Shown here piece by piece: positions 6,292 to 13,663 of a stretch of DNA of 13,663 nt (the first letter of the stretch is position 1; each line of letters begins with the position of its first letter). The notes under the pieces were generated by a model that saw nothing but the letters and a program-made list of their open reading frames with translations, did no database searches and had not been told where the DNA came from. The DNA is taken from positions 1-13,663 of the forward strand of contig JAHEGP010000023.1 in NCBI GenBank assembly GCA_024645065.1, written 5' to 3'. Source of the stretch: Cellvibrionales bacterium. Its GTDB lineage: Bacteria; Pseudomonadota; Gammaproteobacteria; Pseudomonadales; JAHEGP01. The position numbers were made by a program, and so were the translations under genes.

Positions 6292-8108
6292 TATCAACCG
6301 CAAGGGCTGGGCAAAAAGGTATTGCCATTAATCATGGGTTACTGGTTTCGTTAGTGCTGATGTTGCTGGCGTTGCCATTGCCTGGCTGGGCCCAGAAAAC
6401 CTCCCAGGACACACCCTCCGCCGGCACCGATCGCGTCAATGAAGTTCCGCTGCTGGGCAAGGCCGAGGCAGCGAAGTTTGACCAATTGCTTGCTGGCCTG
6501 GAGTCCCAAAGGGCCCAGATCGATAACCTCGAGGCGGCTATCGCGTCGAGCAAGGATTCCAGCAAGGCAGCCCTGCAACTGCGGTTGGCAAAGTTGTGGT
6601 TGAATTTGCTGGATGACGGCAACACCTTTGCGAGCGCTGTATACGGCGAGCGGGATGAGGGTGCGCGACAAACGGAATACTGGGACCAGGCCATCGCAGA
6701 GCTCAATGCGCATCCGGATATCGCCAGGTTTGCAGCAGGTCAGCTGGCGGGAGACATCAATATTCCCGCCGCTGACATGCCTTCGGTTGAACGGGCGATG
6801 ACCTACGCCCGAAACGCCGCAATGGTCGAACTGCAGGACAAGCTGTTCAAGGAGATGTTGAAATCACTGGAATTATCGCAGCAGTTTGGCCTGGCTATCG
6901 AAGCCGAAAAAGAGCTTTTGAATAGCAGCATCAGGCAGCGGGCCGAGAGTAATTCGGTATTACTGGATGCCGCTATGAGTGACGTGGACAATCATCGCGC
7001 GGTGCTCAATGTGCTGCCAGACAATGCTGACGTAAAAGAACAGCTTGCGGTCGCCAGAAGTCGAGTCAGCAGTCTCGCAGCGTCCCTGCAATCGGCTGTT
7101 ACGCTGATGAAAAAACTGGACATCGATGCCTCGAGCTACAATCAGCAAATTATAAGGGGTACTGGCCAGATCAGTTCGGATACCGTCAGCGTGTCTATGC
7201 TGGGAAGCCTGGCTGCCGAGTGGAGTAAAAAGCTGCGTAACTGGGTGGTTAGCGAAGGACCGGATATCCTCGTCAAACTTGGCTTGTTCATAGTGTTTTT
7301 GCTGGCGGCGCTCAAGCTCTCGCAAATGGCGGGACGGCTGGTTGAAACAGGACTCAAGCGATCCAGCGTCGATATATCGCAGCTGTTGCACAAAATGCTG
7401 GTGTCGGTAGCCAGCAAACTGGTGCTTGCCGTAGGAATTCTGTTTGCCTTGTCGCAAATTGGCATTTCCCTGGGGCCGGTGTTGGCCGGTATGGGGGTCG
7501 CGGGGTTCGTGATTGGCTTTGCCCTGCAGGACACCCTGTCCAATTTCGCGTCCGGCATGATGATACTGATCTATCGGCCCTTTGATGTCGGTGACGTTGT
7601 CGAGGCGGGCGGGGTAGCCGGTACGGTCAATCATATGAGCCTGGTCAGCACAACCATATTGACCTTCGATAACCAGACTCTGGTGGTTCCCAATAACAAA
7701 ATATGGGGTGATGTCATAAAAAACGTCACCGCCCAGAGAACCCGGCGGGTCGATCTGGTCTTTTCGATATCCTACGATGATGACATCACTGCCGCGGAAC
7801 AAATTCTGCAGGATATCGTGGCCGCCGACAAACGGGTGTTGAAGACGCCGGAGCCGACTATCAGGTTGCATCAACTGGCAGATTCCTCGGTAAACTTTAT
7901 TGTTCGGCCCTGGGTAAACACCGGTGATTACTGGGCCGTTTACTGGGACATAACGCGGTCGGTCAAGCAACGCTTTGATGGCGCCGGGCTGACCATTCCA
8001 TTTCCGCAGATGTCTGTGCATATCGAGCAGCAGGACCAGCAGGACCAGCAGGACCAGCAGGACCAGCAGTCGGCGGCGCTTGCGGGTGAAGCCCACAGCA
8101 AGGCCTGA
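6288..8108 (+). CDS. MscS-family mechanosensitive channel with periplasmic extension
   Basis: A 606-residue channel of the small-conductance type. Residues 1-35 form a signal peptide ending GWAQ; about 45-320 is a helical, partly coiled-coil periplasmic extension absent from E. coli MscS. Three membrane helices follow (about 328-343, 371-391, 396-428). The pore helix reads GMGVAGFVIGFALQDTLSNF, with the Gly/Ala ridge and the ALQ-x2-LSN motif of MscS. It continues with RPFDVGDVVEAGGVAGTV, TFDNQTLVVPNNKIWGDVI (beta domain) and, near the end, YWDITRSVKQRFDGAGL then IPFPQMSVHI, all very close to the E. coli MscS C-terminal domain. Residues 580-594 are a (Gln-Gln-Asp)n tail encoded by a 9-bp repeat. 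The gene is translationally coupled to the larger channel upstream. The two may act in parallel at different tension thresholds or form mixed assemblies; this is inference. Confidence 0.93.
   Translation: MISTARAGQKGIAINHGLLVSLVLMLLALPLPGWAQKTSQDTPSAGTDRVNEVPLLGKAEAAKFDQLLAGLESQRAQIDNLEAAIASSKDSSKAALQLRLAKLWLNLLDDGNTFASAVYGERDEGARQTEYWDQAIAELNAHPDIARFAAGQLAGDINIPAADMPSVERAMTYARNAAMVELQDKLFKEMLKSLELSQQFGLAIEAEKELLNSSIRQRAESNSVLLDAAMSDVDNHRAVLNVLPDNADVKEQLAVARSRVSSLAASLQSAVTLMKKLDIDASSYNQQIIRGTGQISSDTVSVSMLGSLAAEWSKKLRNWVVSEGPDILVKLGLFIVFLLAALKLSQMAGRLVETGLKRSSVDISQLLHKMLVSVASKLVLAVGILFALSQIGISLGPVLAGMGVAGFVIGFALQDTLSNFASGMMILIYRPFDVGDVVEAGGVAGTVNHMSLVSTTILTFDNQTLVVPNNKIWGDVIKNVTAQRTRRVDLVFSISYDDDITAAEQILQDIVAADKRVLKTPEPTIRLHQLADSSVNFIVRPWVNTGDYWAVYWDITRSVKQRFDGAGLTIPFPQMSVHIEQQDQQDQQDQQDQQSAALAGEAHSKA
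8031..8066 (+). repeat. 9-bp tandem repeat in the MscS C-terminus
   Basis: Four exact copies of CAGGACCAG (8031-8066), flanked by CAG on both sides (8028-8030 and 8067-8069), encode Gln-Asp-Gln units. Perfect identity between copies suggests recent slippage expansion. The unit is a multiple of three, so copy changes only alter tail length. The tail lies just past the conserved end of the MscS domain, on the cytoplasmic side. Confidence 0.9.
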
Positions 8109-8148
8109 TCGCGCTGGCGGCCAGCCCGCTGCAAGATTGGGTGATGAC

Positions 8149-8177
8149 TTGTTAATGGACTGCCTGCCTGCTATCGT
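8149..8177 (+). promoter_or_regulatory. Likely sigma-70 promoter for the SYLF gene
   Basis: TTGTTA (8149-8154), a 17-base spacer and TATCGT (8172-8177), each 4 of 6 to consensus, place a transcript start near 8184, about 27 bases before the ATG. This would let the SYLF gene be expressed separately from the channel pair. A short hairpin (GCTGG/CCAGC, 8113-8125) without a T-tract lies between the channel stop and this promoter. Confidence 0.5.
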
Positions 8178-8210
8178 CGACCTTACTTTTCAAGTTTCGA
8201 GGTGAATACC

Positions 8211-8795
8211 ATGGCGAGAATCCTGTTGCTCTGTGCAGCTCTATTGACCGCGCTGCCTGGCGCTGGCGCGTGGGCGGCGTCTGCAGTTGAGGACTACTCC
8301 GAGACGATCAGCGAATTCAGGCAAATTGCAACGGTGAGCCCCTTTTTTTCCAGTGCCTACGGCTACGCAGTTTTCCCGACGGTGGGAAAGGGCGGGCTGG
8401 GCATTGGCGGGGCCTATGGCAAGGGCCAGGTCTACCGCGGTGGCAAGGTTACCGGGTTTACCTCGATGACCAACCTTTCGATAGGGTTTCAGGCGGGCGG
8501 CCAGGCCTACAGTCAGGTCATCTTTTTTGAGAATAAAAGTGCCTACGACGAATTTACCAGCGGTAACTTCGAGTTCTCTGCCAGCGCCAGCGCGGTGGCG
8601 GTAACCGCCAGCGCCCAGGCACAGACTGGGACCGGGGGCGGGGCCTCTGCCGGCGCCAGCACCCACGCAAGTGCTGGCGGTAAACAGGCGCAGGCGGAGT
8701 ACAGCGATGGACTACTCGTATTTATCCTGGGTAAAGGCGGCTTGATGTATGAAGCCGCAATCAGTGGGCAGAAGTACAGTTTCAAAGCCCTCTAG
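8211..8795 (+). CDS. Secreted SYLF/Ysc84-like lipid-binding domain protein
   Basis: A 194-residue exported protein with a SYLF (Ysc84 actin-binding/lipid-binding) fold. The signal peptide spans residues 1-23 (LLLCAALLTALPGAGAWAA). The family core is clear: SSAYGYAVFPTVGKGGLGIG, then GKGQVYRGGKVTGFTSMTNL, GFQAGGQAYSQVIFFENKSAYDEF and a C-terminal GLLVFILGKGGLMYEAAISG. Between them lies a low-complexity Ala/Ser/Gly/Thr linker of about 45 residues, seen also in many bacterial members. ATG at 8211 is chosen over GTG at 8202 because GAGGTG sits 6-7 bases before the ATG. Eukaryotic SYLF domains bind phosphoinositides and actin; the bacterial periplasmic role is not established, though lipid or outer-membrane association is a reasonable guess. 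It follows the channel genes with its own likely promoter. Confidence 0.88.
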   Translation: MARILLLCAALLTALPGAGAWAASAVEDYSETISEFRQIATVSPFFSSAYGYAVFPTVGKGGLGIGGAYGKGQVYRGGKVTGFTSMTNLSIGFQAGGQAYSQVIFFENKSAYDEFTSGNFEFSASASAVAVTASAQAQTGTGGGASAGASTHASAGGKQAQAEYSDGLLVFILGKGGLMYEAAISGQKYSFKAL

Positions 8796-9011
8796 CGTCC
8801 TGGTTTGCCATTGATGCTAAACCCGGTGAGGAGTCTGCTGTTGTTATGACGAAATACTCATCCTCTCGGGGCAGGTCGAAAGCGTGTGTACGGGTGCTGG
8901 CCTTCAGTGAGTCAAAACCATTCCCGGGCTCGCGTCGGGGAGGGCAGGCGTGAGGGATGATGAAATTGCTGTCAAGGCGGATGCTTCCCCATTGCGGCCG
9001 GGGGCTTGAGT

Positions 9012-10169
9012 ATGTCTGGATCGCAACCAGGATTGCGTCGCTTTACAGGCTTGGGTTTGGTGCTGCTTGTCGTCATTGCCTGCTCCCCTTCCCCGGGGCC
9101 GACAGTTGCACCTGAATCACCGCAGGTGGCTGTGATGACCGCCGAGCCGGCCGATACGCCCCTGGTTTTTGAATTCATTGGCAGGACCGTCAGCTCCAGG
9201 CGAGTCGAAATTCGTTCCCGGGTGGAAGGTTTTGTTGAGGAGCGCGTCTATACCGAGGGCAGCAAAGTCACCGAGGGAGACACGCTATTCCTCATGGATC
9301 CCAAACCTTTCGAAGCTCGACTCAAGGCGGTTAAAGCCGGGTTGGCCCAACAGCAGGCGCGTTTGAGTAATGCCAGCGCCAACCTCGAGCGGATTGAAAA
9401 GTTGGCAAAACAGAAGGCCGTCGCCCAAAAAGACCTCGATGATGCGCTGGGTGTTTATCGCTCGGCACTGGCCGCTGTGGAGGCCGCAAGCGCTGAAGTG
9501 GTGGGGGCCGAATTGGACCTGGGTTACACTGATATCCAATCGCCTGTCACCGGAATTTCCAGTTTCGCGGTTAAGCAGGAGGGTTCCTATGTCAGTAGTA
9601 GTGACAGCTTGCTGACCTATGTCGCGCAAATCAGGCCCATGTGGGTGGAATTCAGCGTATCCGAGAACCAGATTTACAGGCTCGAGGCCGAGGAGCGTGC
9701 CGGCAGGGTAGTGAGCCCCCGGGGGGGTGACTATACCGTTGAGATCGTGATGGTTGACGGCACGGTCTTTCCAGAGGTGGGAAAGCTGACCTTTGCCGAT
9801 GCTGCTCTCAGCGAAAAAACCGGAACATTTTTACTGCGCGCAGAAATCGCCAACGCCGAGGAACAGCTGCGCCCGGGCCAGTTCGTGAATGTCCGCTTGC
9901 GCGGCGCTATCCGGCCCAATGCCATACTGTTGCCCCAGCGAGCCGTGCAGCAGGGCGCCCAGGGCAGTTTCGTCTGGCTCGTCGATGAAAGCGGTAGCAG
10001 CCACTTTCAGCCTGTTGAGGTCGGGCCCTGGTTCGGGGACCGATGGTTTATCGACAAGGGTCTGGAAGGCGGGGAAACGGTGGTTGTCGATGGGGTCCAA
10101 AAAGTCAGGGCTGGCATAGAGCTGACCACTACTCCCGTCGTCGACAACAATTCCGAAGCTGCCGAGTAA
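9012..10169 (+). CDS. RND efflux membrane-fusion protein (lipoprotein adaptor)
   Basis: A 385-residue AcrA/MexA-type periplasmic adaptor linking an RND pump to an outer-membrane channel. The N-terminus has a lipobox, LVVIAC, with the lipidated Cys at residue 24. The lipoyl/barrel-sandwich halves (about 62-100 and 170-205; SRRVEIRSRVEGFVEERVYTE, then YTDIQSPVTGISSFAVKQEG) flank an alpha-helical hairpin (about 100-168). A beta-barrel (about 208-290, with MWVEFSVSENQ) and a membrane-proximal domain (RPGQFVNVRLRG to the end) follow. Start choice: ATG at 9012, with a GGGGG stretch 7-12 bases before it; TTG at 9006 is a less likely alternative. It is followed after 13 bases by the transporter gene, so the two are an operon. 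No promoter or regulator gene was recognised in the 216 bases upstream. Confidence 0.95.
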   Translation: MSGSQPGLRRFTGLGLVLLVVIACSPSPGPTVAPESPQVAVMTAEPADTPLVFEFIGRTVSSRRVEIRSRVEGFVEERVYTEGSKVTEGDTLFLMDPKPFEARLKAVKAGLAQQQARLSNASANLERIEKLAKQKAVAQKDLDDALGVYRSALAAVEAASAEVVGAELDLGYTDIQSPVTGISSFAVKQEGSYVSSSDSLLTYVAQIRPMWVEFSVSENQIYRLEAEERAGRVVSPRGGDYTVEIVMVDGTVFPEVGKLTFADAALSEKTGTFLLRAEIANAEEQLRPGQFVNVRLRGAIRPNAILLPQRAVQQGAQGSFVWLVDESGSSHFQPVEVGPWFGDRWFIDKGLEGGETVVVDGVQKVRAGIELTTTPVVDNNSEAAE

Positions 10170-10182
10170 CGGATTCGATGGC

Positions 10183-13100
10183 ATGATATCCGCGGCCTTT
10201 ATTCAACGTCCGGTCCTGGCCACGGTATTGTCGATCGTGGTTGTGATCCTCGGCTTCGTTTCGCTGTCGGGCTTGCCGATCACCCAGTATCCGGACATTG
10301 CCCCGGTGCAGGTGACGGTAAACGCCAGCTACCCGGGCGCCGATGCTGAAACCGTAGCCAATTCTGTGGCGGCGCCGCTGGAAAAGCAGATCAATGGCGT
10401 CGACAACATGTTGTATATGCAGTCGATCAGCTCTGCCACCGGGGATATGGCACTGACCGTTTATTTTGCCATGGATACAGAGCCCGACGCTGCGGAAGTC
10501 CAGGTCAACAACCGCGTCTCCCTGGCCCTGTCGGAGCTGCCGGACGTGGTCAGGAACGCCGGCGTGAGTGTACAAAAGCGTTCCTCGAGTTTTTTGATGC
10601 TGATTGGCATCTCATCCCGCGATGGCCGTTACGATGAAAAGTTTGTCGGTAATTACGCCAATCTCTATGTTCTCGATGCGCTGAAGCGCGTTCCTGGTGC
10701 GAACCAGGCAAGTATTATGGGCCTGCCGGACCTGGCGATGCGGCTGTGGCTGCAGCCGGACAGAATGGCGGGGTTGAAGGTGACCCCCACCGATATCCAG
10801 GCAGCAGTCAGTCAGCAAAACCAGCAGTTTGGAGTAGGGCGATTGGGGCAAGCCCCGACCGATGGGGCGGTAGAGATGACCTTTCCGGTCGTTACCGAGG
10901 GGCGCTTCAGCGAGGCTCGGGAATTTGAAGACATCATTCTGCGGGCAGATTCCGAGGGCACCGCGATTGTCCGTATGAGGGACGTTGGCTATGCCGAGGA
11001 GGGTTTGAAACAGTATTTGCTCCGTTCCAGCCTGAACGCCAGCCCGGCAACTTTTATCGCCGTATACCAGCAGCCCGGCTCCAATGCCATGGCCGTCGCA
11101 GCCAGTGTGCATGCCGAGTTGGAGCGCTTGAGTCAGAGCTTCCCGGATGGTATCGATTACACCGTGTCACTGGATACTACCAAAGTGGTGCAGGCGTCGA
11201 TCGACGAGGTTGTTGTAACTCTCCTGATCGCGGTTGTGCTGGTGGTATTGGTGACCTACCTGTTTTTGCAAAACTTCAATGCAACCTTGATCCCCACGAT
11301 CGCCATATTTGTCTCTCTGGTGGGGACGTTCATCGGCATGTCGGCGCTTGGGTTTTCCATCAACCTGTTGACCCTGTTCGGGCTGATATTGGCAATTGGC
11401 ATTGTCTGTGATGACGCCATCGTCGTGGTGGAAAACGTCGAGCGCAATATGAATGATCTGGGAATGGAGCCCGGGGCAGCTACTTTCAGAGCAATGGAAG
11501 AGGTCACGGGACCGGTCATCGCCACGACACTGGTGTTGATTGCGGTGTTTGTGCCAGTGGCGTTTTTGTCGGGAACTACCGGCGTCCTGTTTCAACAGTT
11601 TGCTATCACTATCGCGATCTCGGTGGCCATATCCAGTTTTGTCGCGCTGACCCTTACTCCGGCCCTTGCCGCGATACTTTTGCAACCCGGGGTTGAACCC
11701 AATCGGTTTTTCCGGCGATTCAACGCCTGGCTCGACAAGTTGACGGCGCACTACGTCCGTGGTGCGGGTTTCACCATAAGGCACAGCGGCACCGCACTCA
11801 TCATTCTGGCCCTCATGCTCGCCTCAACATGGGCACTTTTCAGGGCTGTGCCCGGAAGTTTTGTTCCGGCCGAGGACCAGGGTTTTTTGTTTGCCGCGGT
11901 CAGCCTGCCCGACGGTGCGAGCCTGGATCGAACCGAGAAACTGACCCGGCAAGTCGCGGACATATTTGCCCGGCATCCTGCGGTGCAGGATTATTCGGCA
12001 CTGTCCGGCTTTAGCCTGCTCGATGGACAGTTTAAAACCAATGCGGGCACGGTCTTCATCTCGCTCAAGGATTTTGATGAGCGAAATAAGCCGGCGTTAA
12101 CCGCACAGTCACTGTTGCAGTGGGTCAGGCCTCAACTCAGTGGCCTGGCCGGAGGTATTGCCTTTGCCATTAATCCGCCCCCGATACCCGGTCTCGGTAC
12201 CCAGGGTGGTTTCGAATACTGGTTGCAGAGTCGTGGCCAGGGCAGTGTGGCTGAGCTGGAAAACACCGCCCGCAAACTCATGGCTGAGGCGGAAGTCAAC
12301 GCAGAATTGACGCGGCTGAACGCCACGATCAACGCAAGTTCCCGCCAGCTTCACACCGATGTCGATCGGACCAAGGCCGAGGTGCTCGGTGTGCCGGTGC
12401 CGGATATTTATAACACCCTGCAAACCCTGTTCGGTTCACTCTACGTGAGTCAGTACAATAAGTTTGGCAGGGTGTGGCAGGTTATTTTGCAGGCCGAACC
12501 CGCATTTCGAGAAAAGCCCGAAGATATAGGCAAGTTGTTTGTACGGCAGAGGGATGGTGAGATGGTGCCGCTCTCAGCGATGGTCTCTACCCGCTACGAG
12601 GTCGGCCCCGATCTTGTGTCCCGCTTCAACGGTTTCATGGCGGCAAAAATAACCGGTGATGCCGCGCCGGGTTTCAGCTCGGGGCAGTCGATCGAGGCGA
12701 TGGAGGAATTGTCGCGCACAAGTTTACCGGACGGCTACACCTACTCCTGGTCCGGCCAGGCGTTCGAGGAGAAGCAATCCAGTGGCGCGTCCGCCATTGT
12801 GTTTGCTTTTGCCCTGGTGATGGTTTTCCTGATTCTGGCAGCCCAGTACGAACAATGGTCTTTGCCCATCGCCGTGTTGACCGCGGTGCCTTTCGGTATT
12901 TTTGGTGCGCTGGTGGCTGTGTGGCTGCGCGGCATGGAGAATGATGTCTACTTCCAGATTGGGCTGGTGACACTAATTGGCTTGTCGACAAAAAATGCAA
13001 TTCTCATCGTTGAGTTTGCTGAACTCAAGTACCAGCAGGGTATGAGTGCGAGGAATGCCGCGCTGGAAGCTGCACAGTTGCGTTTACGACCGATATTGAT

Positions 13101-13341
13101 GACCTCGCTGTCATTTATTTTTGGCGCCATGCCCCTGGTGCTGGCGACCGGTGCCGGTGCCGCCGCGCGTCATTCGATCGGCACCGGCATCATAGGCGGA
13201 ATGATTGCAGCCACCACCCTGGCCCTGTTTTTTGTGCCGTTGTTCTACTACCTTGTTATTATCGGCAAAGAGCGCTTCTTCGACGCTGGCAGAAACAGTG
13301 GAGAGCCCTCAGTGCTGGACGATACCGCTACCAGGGACTGA
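10183..13341 (+). CDS. RND (HAE1) multidrug efflux transporter, AcrB/MexF-like
   Basis: A 1052-residue inner-membrane proton antiporter that would expel hydrophobic or amphiphilic compounds in a tripartite complex. It has the full RND layout: TM1 at about 10-30, a first periplasmic loop to about 340, TM2-6 (about 342-500), TM7 (about 536-556), a second loop to about 868, and TM8-12 to about 1035. Proton-relay residues are present: Asp410 and Asp411 in CDDAIVVVENVER (TM4), Lys937 in LIGLSTKNAILIVEFAELK (TM10) and Arg969 in LRLRPILMTSLSFIFGAMPL (TM11). Substrate-loop features AINPPPIPGLGTQGGFEYW (662-680) are typical of HAE1 pumps. Length is normal. The start ATG has a modest GGA site about 9 bases upstream. 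No outer-membrane factor follows, so it probably uses a TolC-like protein encoded elsewhere. Substrates cannot be read from sequence. Confidence 0.96.
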   Translation: MISAAFIQRPVLATVLSIVVVILGFVSLSGLPITQYPDIAPVQVTVNASYPGADAETVANSVAAPLEKQINGVDNMLYMQSISSATGDMALTVYFAMDTEPDAAEVQVNNRVSLALSELPDVVRNAGVSVQKRSSSFLMLIGISSRDGRYDEKFVGNYANLYVLDALKRVPGANQASIMGLPDLAMRLWLQPDRMAGLKVTPTDIQAAVSQQNQQFGVGRLGQAPTDGAVEMTFPVVTEGRFSEAREFEDIILRADSEGTAIVRMRDVGYAEEGLKQYLLRSSLNASPATFIAVYQQPGSNAMAVAASVHAELERLSQSFPDGIDYTVSLDTTKVVQASIDEVVVTLLIAVVLVVLVTYLFLQNFNATLIPTIAIFVSLVGTFIGMSALGFSINLLTLFGLILAIGIVCDDAIVVVENVERNMNDLGMEPGAATFRAMEEVTGPVIATTLVLIAVFVPVAFLSGTTGVLFQQFAITIAISVAISSFVALTLTPALAAILLQPGVEPNRFFRRFNAWLDKLTAHYVRGAGFTIRHSGTALIILALMLASTWALFRAVPGSFVPAEDQGFLFAAVSLPDGASLDRTEKLTRQVADIFARHPAVQDYSALSGFSLLDGQFKTNAGTVFISLKDFDERNKPALTAQSLLQWVRPQLSGLAGGIAFAINPPPIPGLGTQGGFEYWLQSRGQGSVAELENTARKLMAEAEVNAELTRLNATINASSRQLHTDVDRTKAEVLGVPVPDIYNTLQTLFGSLYVSQYNKFGRVWQVILQAEPAFREKPEDIGKLFVRQRDGEMVPLSAMVSTRYEVGPDLVSRFNGFMAAKITGDAAPGFSSGQSIEAMEELSRTSLPDGYTYSWSGQAFEEKQSSGASAIVFAFALVMVFLILAAQYEQWSLPIAVLTAVPFGIFGALVAVWLRGMENDVYFQIGLVTLIGLSTKNAILIVEFAELKYQQGMSARNAALEAAQLRLRPILMTSLSFIFGAMPLVLATGAGAAARHSIGTGIIGGMIAATTLALFFVPLFYYLVIIGKERFFDAGRNSGEPSVLDDTATRD

Positions 13342-13367
13342 TCAGGCCCCTTCACCAGCCCTAGCTC

Positions 13368-13377
13368 AAAACGTTTT
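13368..13377. promoter_or_regulatory. Palindrome AAAACGTTTT, possible operator
   Basis: A perfect 10-base palindrome with a central CG, the shape of many LacI-family operators, lies between the transporter stop and the next lipoprotein gene. It could act on the downstream gene. A short GGCG-T6-CGCC stem (13404-13417) follows. With no regulator gene in view, the assignment is weak. Confidence 0.2.
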
Positions 13378-13451
13378 AATTGTTGACGAAATGCTGGAGA
13401 ATTGGCGTTTTTTCGCCTGGCAACAGGCCTCGACTCCGGACCACGATAAAT

Positions 13452-13663
13452 ATGTCATTCAATATCCCCCGCTTGGCTAGGGGGCGCCAAATGTTATGGT
13501 GCCTCATTCTGTCAGTTTTACTGGCTGCCTGTTCCTCCTCCGATAAACCGGCGTCTTCAGATCTGGCAAAATTCGACTACGATTTGATCCACAGCTTGCC
13601 CGAGCAAACACTGGATTTTCATAGTGAGGTGCAACCCGTACTTGAGCAGCGCTGCGTGGTTTG
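13452..13663 (+). CDS. cti: Lipoprotein with incipient haem motif, probable fatty acid cis/trans isomerase, N-terminal part
   Basis: Only the first 70 codons are inside the window. From ATG 13452 the protein has a basic n-region (RLARGR), a hydrophobic core and a lipobox LLAAC with Cys27. An alternative start, ATG 13491, has the better ribosome site (AGGGGG at 13479-13484) but no positive charge before the core. The visible mature part reads FDYDLIHSLPEQTLDFHSEV then QPVLEQRCVV, and the sequence stops at TG, the beginning of what is probably a second Cys of a CxxCH haem motif. The phrase VQPVLEQRCVV before a haem Cys is what I recall from Cti proteins, which convert cis to trans unsaturated fatty acids in membrane lipids under solvent stress. 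Other haem-containing lipoproteins share similar words, so the name is tentative. Confidence 0.55.
   Translation, partial: MSFNIPRLARGRQMLWCLILSVLLAACSSSDKPASSDLAKFDYDLIHSLPEQTLDFHSEVQPVLEQRCVV

Noticed and set aside
6960..8096. A 378-codon open frame on the minus strand opposite the MscS-type gene
   Set aside because: It is the antisense shadow of a strongly conserved MscS domain, and its Leu-rich start is only the reverse reading of the 9-bp repeat. It shows no coherent protein features.
8576..8690. GC-rich low-complexity stretch in the SYLF gene, considered as a repeat array
   Set aside because: The Ala/Ser/Gly codons are irregular with no fixed unit; it codes the flexible linker common to bacterial members of the family.
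8846..8953. A 35-residue plus-strand open frame between the SYLF and adaptor genes, with GAGGAG 12 bases upstream
   Set aside because: The spacing is long, the peptide is Arg/Ser-rich with no motif, and so short a frame is expected by chance. Kept only as a possibility.
13205..13480. A 91-codon plus-strand open frame overlapping the end of the transporter gene
   Set aside because: Most of it is out of frame with the conserved last membrane helices of the transporter, and the remainder has no features or ribosome site.
1..13663. CRISPR arrays, insertion sequences, tRNA or rRNA genes, phage or defence genes
   Set aside because: None seen on reading both strands: no regularly spaced repeats, no transposase or integrase motifs, no cloverleaf or rRNA-like segments.

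Overview
The window reads as chromosomal DNA of a Gram-negative gammaproteobacterium, probably a marine or environmental heterotroph. The Proteobacterial-type families (MscK/KefA-like and MscS channels, an HAE1 RND pump, a SYLF protein, a PQQ alcohol dehydrogenase with a c4-like cytochrome, a probable Cti) and the many Sec signal peptides and lipoboxes support this. A Halieaceae/Cellvibrionales-like host is a guess that the sequence alone cannot confirm. I see no mobile element, CRISPR array, tRNA or rRNA.

Left part (1-2155), minus strand: the 5' part of a periplasmic PQQ-dependent alcohol dehydrogenase (GTG start at 445, running off the left edge) overlaps by 4 bases (GTGA) the end of a secreted di-haem c4-like cytochrome. 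Together they look like an alcohol-oxidation and electron-transfer unit. Upstream, also on minus, is a secreted DUF3047-like protein of unknown function (TTG start at 2155). A gap of about 680 bases (2156-2838) separates this leftward gene from the rightward half and holds only weak promoter-like sequences and inverted repeats.

Middle part (2839-8795), plus strand: two mechanosensitive channels of very different size are translationally coupled by an ATGA overlap with a strong AGGAGG site. The first is MscK/KefA-like (about 1150 aa, long periplasmic coiled coil, about 11 membrane segments). The second is MscS-type (606 aa, 3 core membrane helices, periplasmic extension, and a C-terminal Gln/Asp tail made by a 9-bp tandem repeat). 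After a recognisable promoter comes a secreted SYLF/Ysc84-like lipid-binding protein.

Right part (9012-13663), plus strand: an RND efflux pair (lipoprotein membrane-fusion protein and HAE1 inner-membrane transporter with its proton-relay residues intact) without an outer-membrane factor. It is followed by the start of a lipoprotein that ends at the window edge inside a probable CxxCH haem motif and most resembles a periplasmic fatty acid cis/trans isomerase (Cti). Read together, the plus-strand genes share an envelope-stress theme: turgor relief, lipid binding, efflux and possibly lipid isomerisation. That link is an inference from gene order. No clear novel multi-gene system is visible. The most unusual points are the coupled large/small channel pair and the repeat-built Gln-rich tails.
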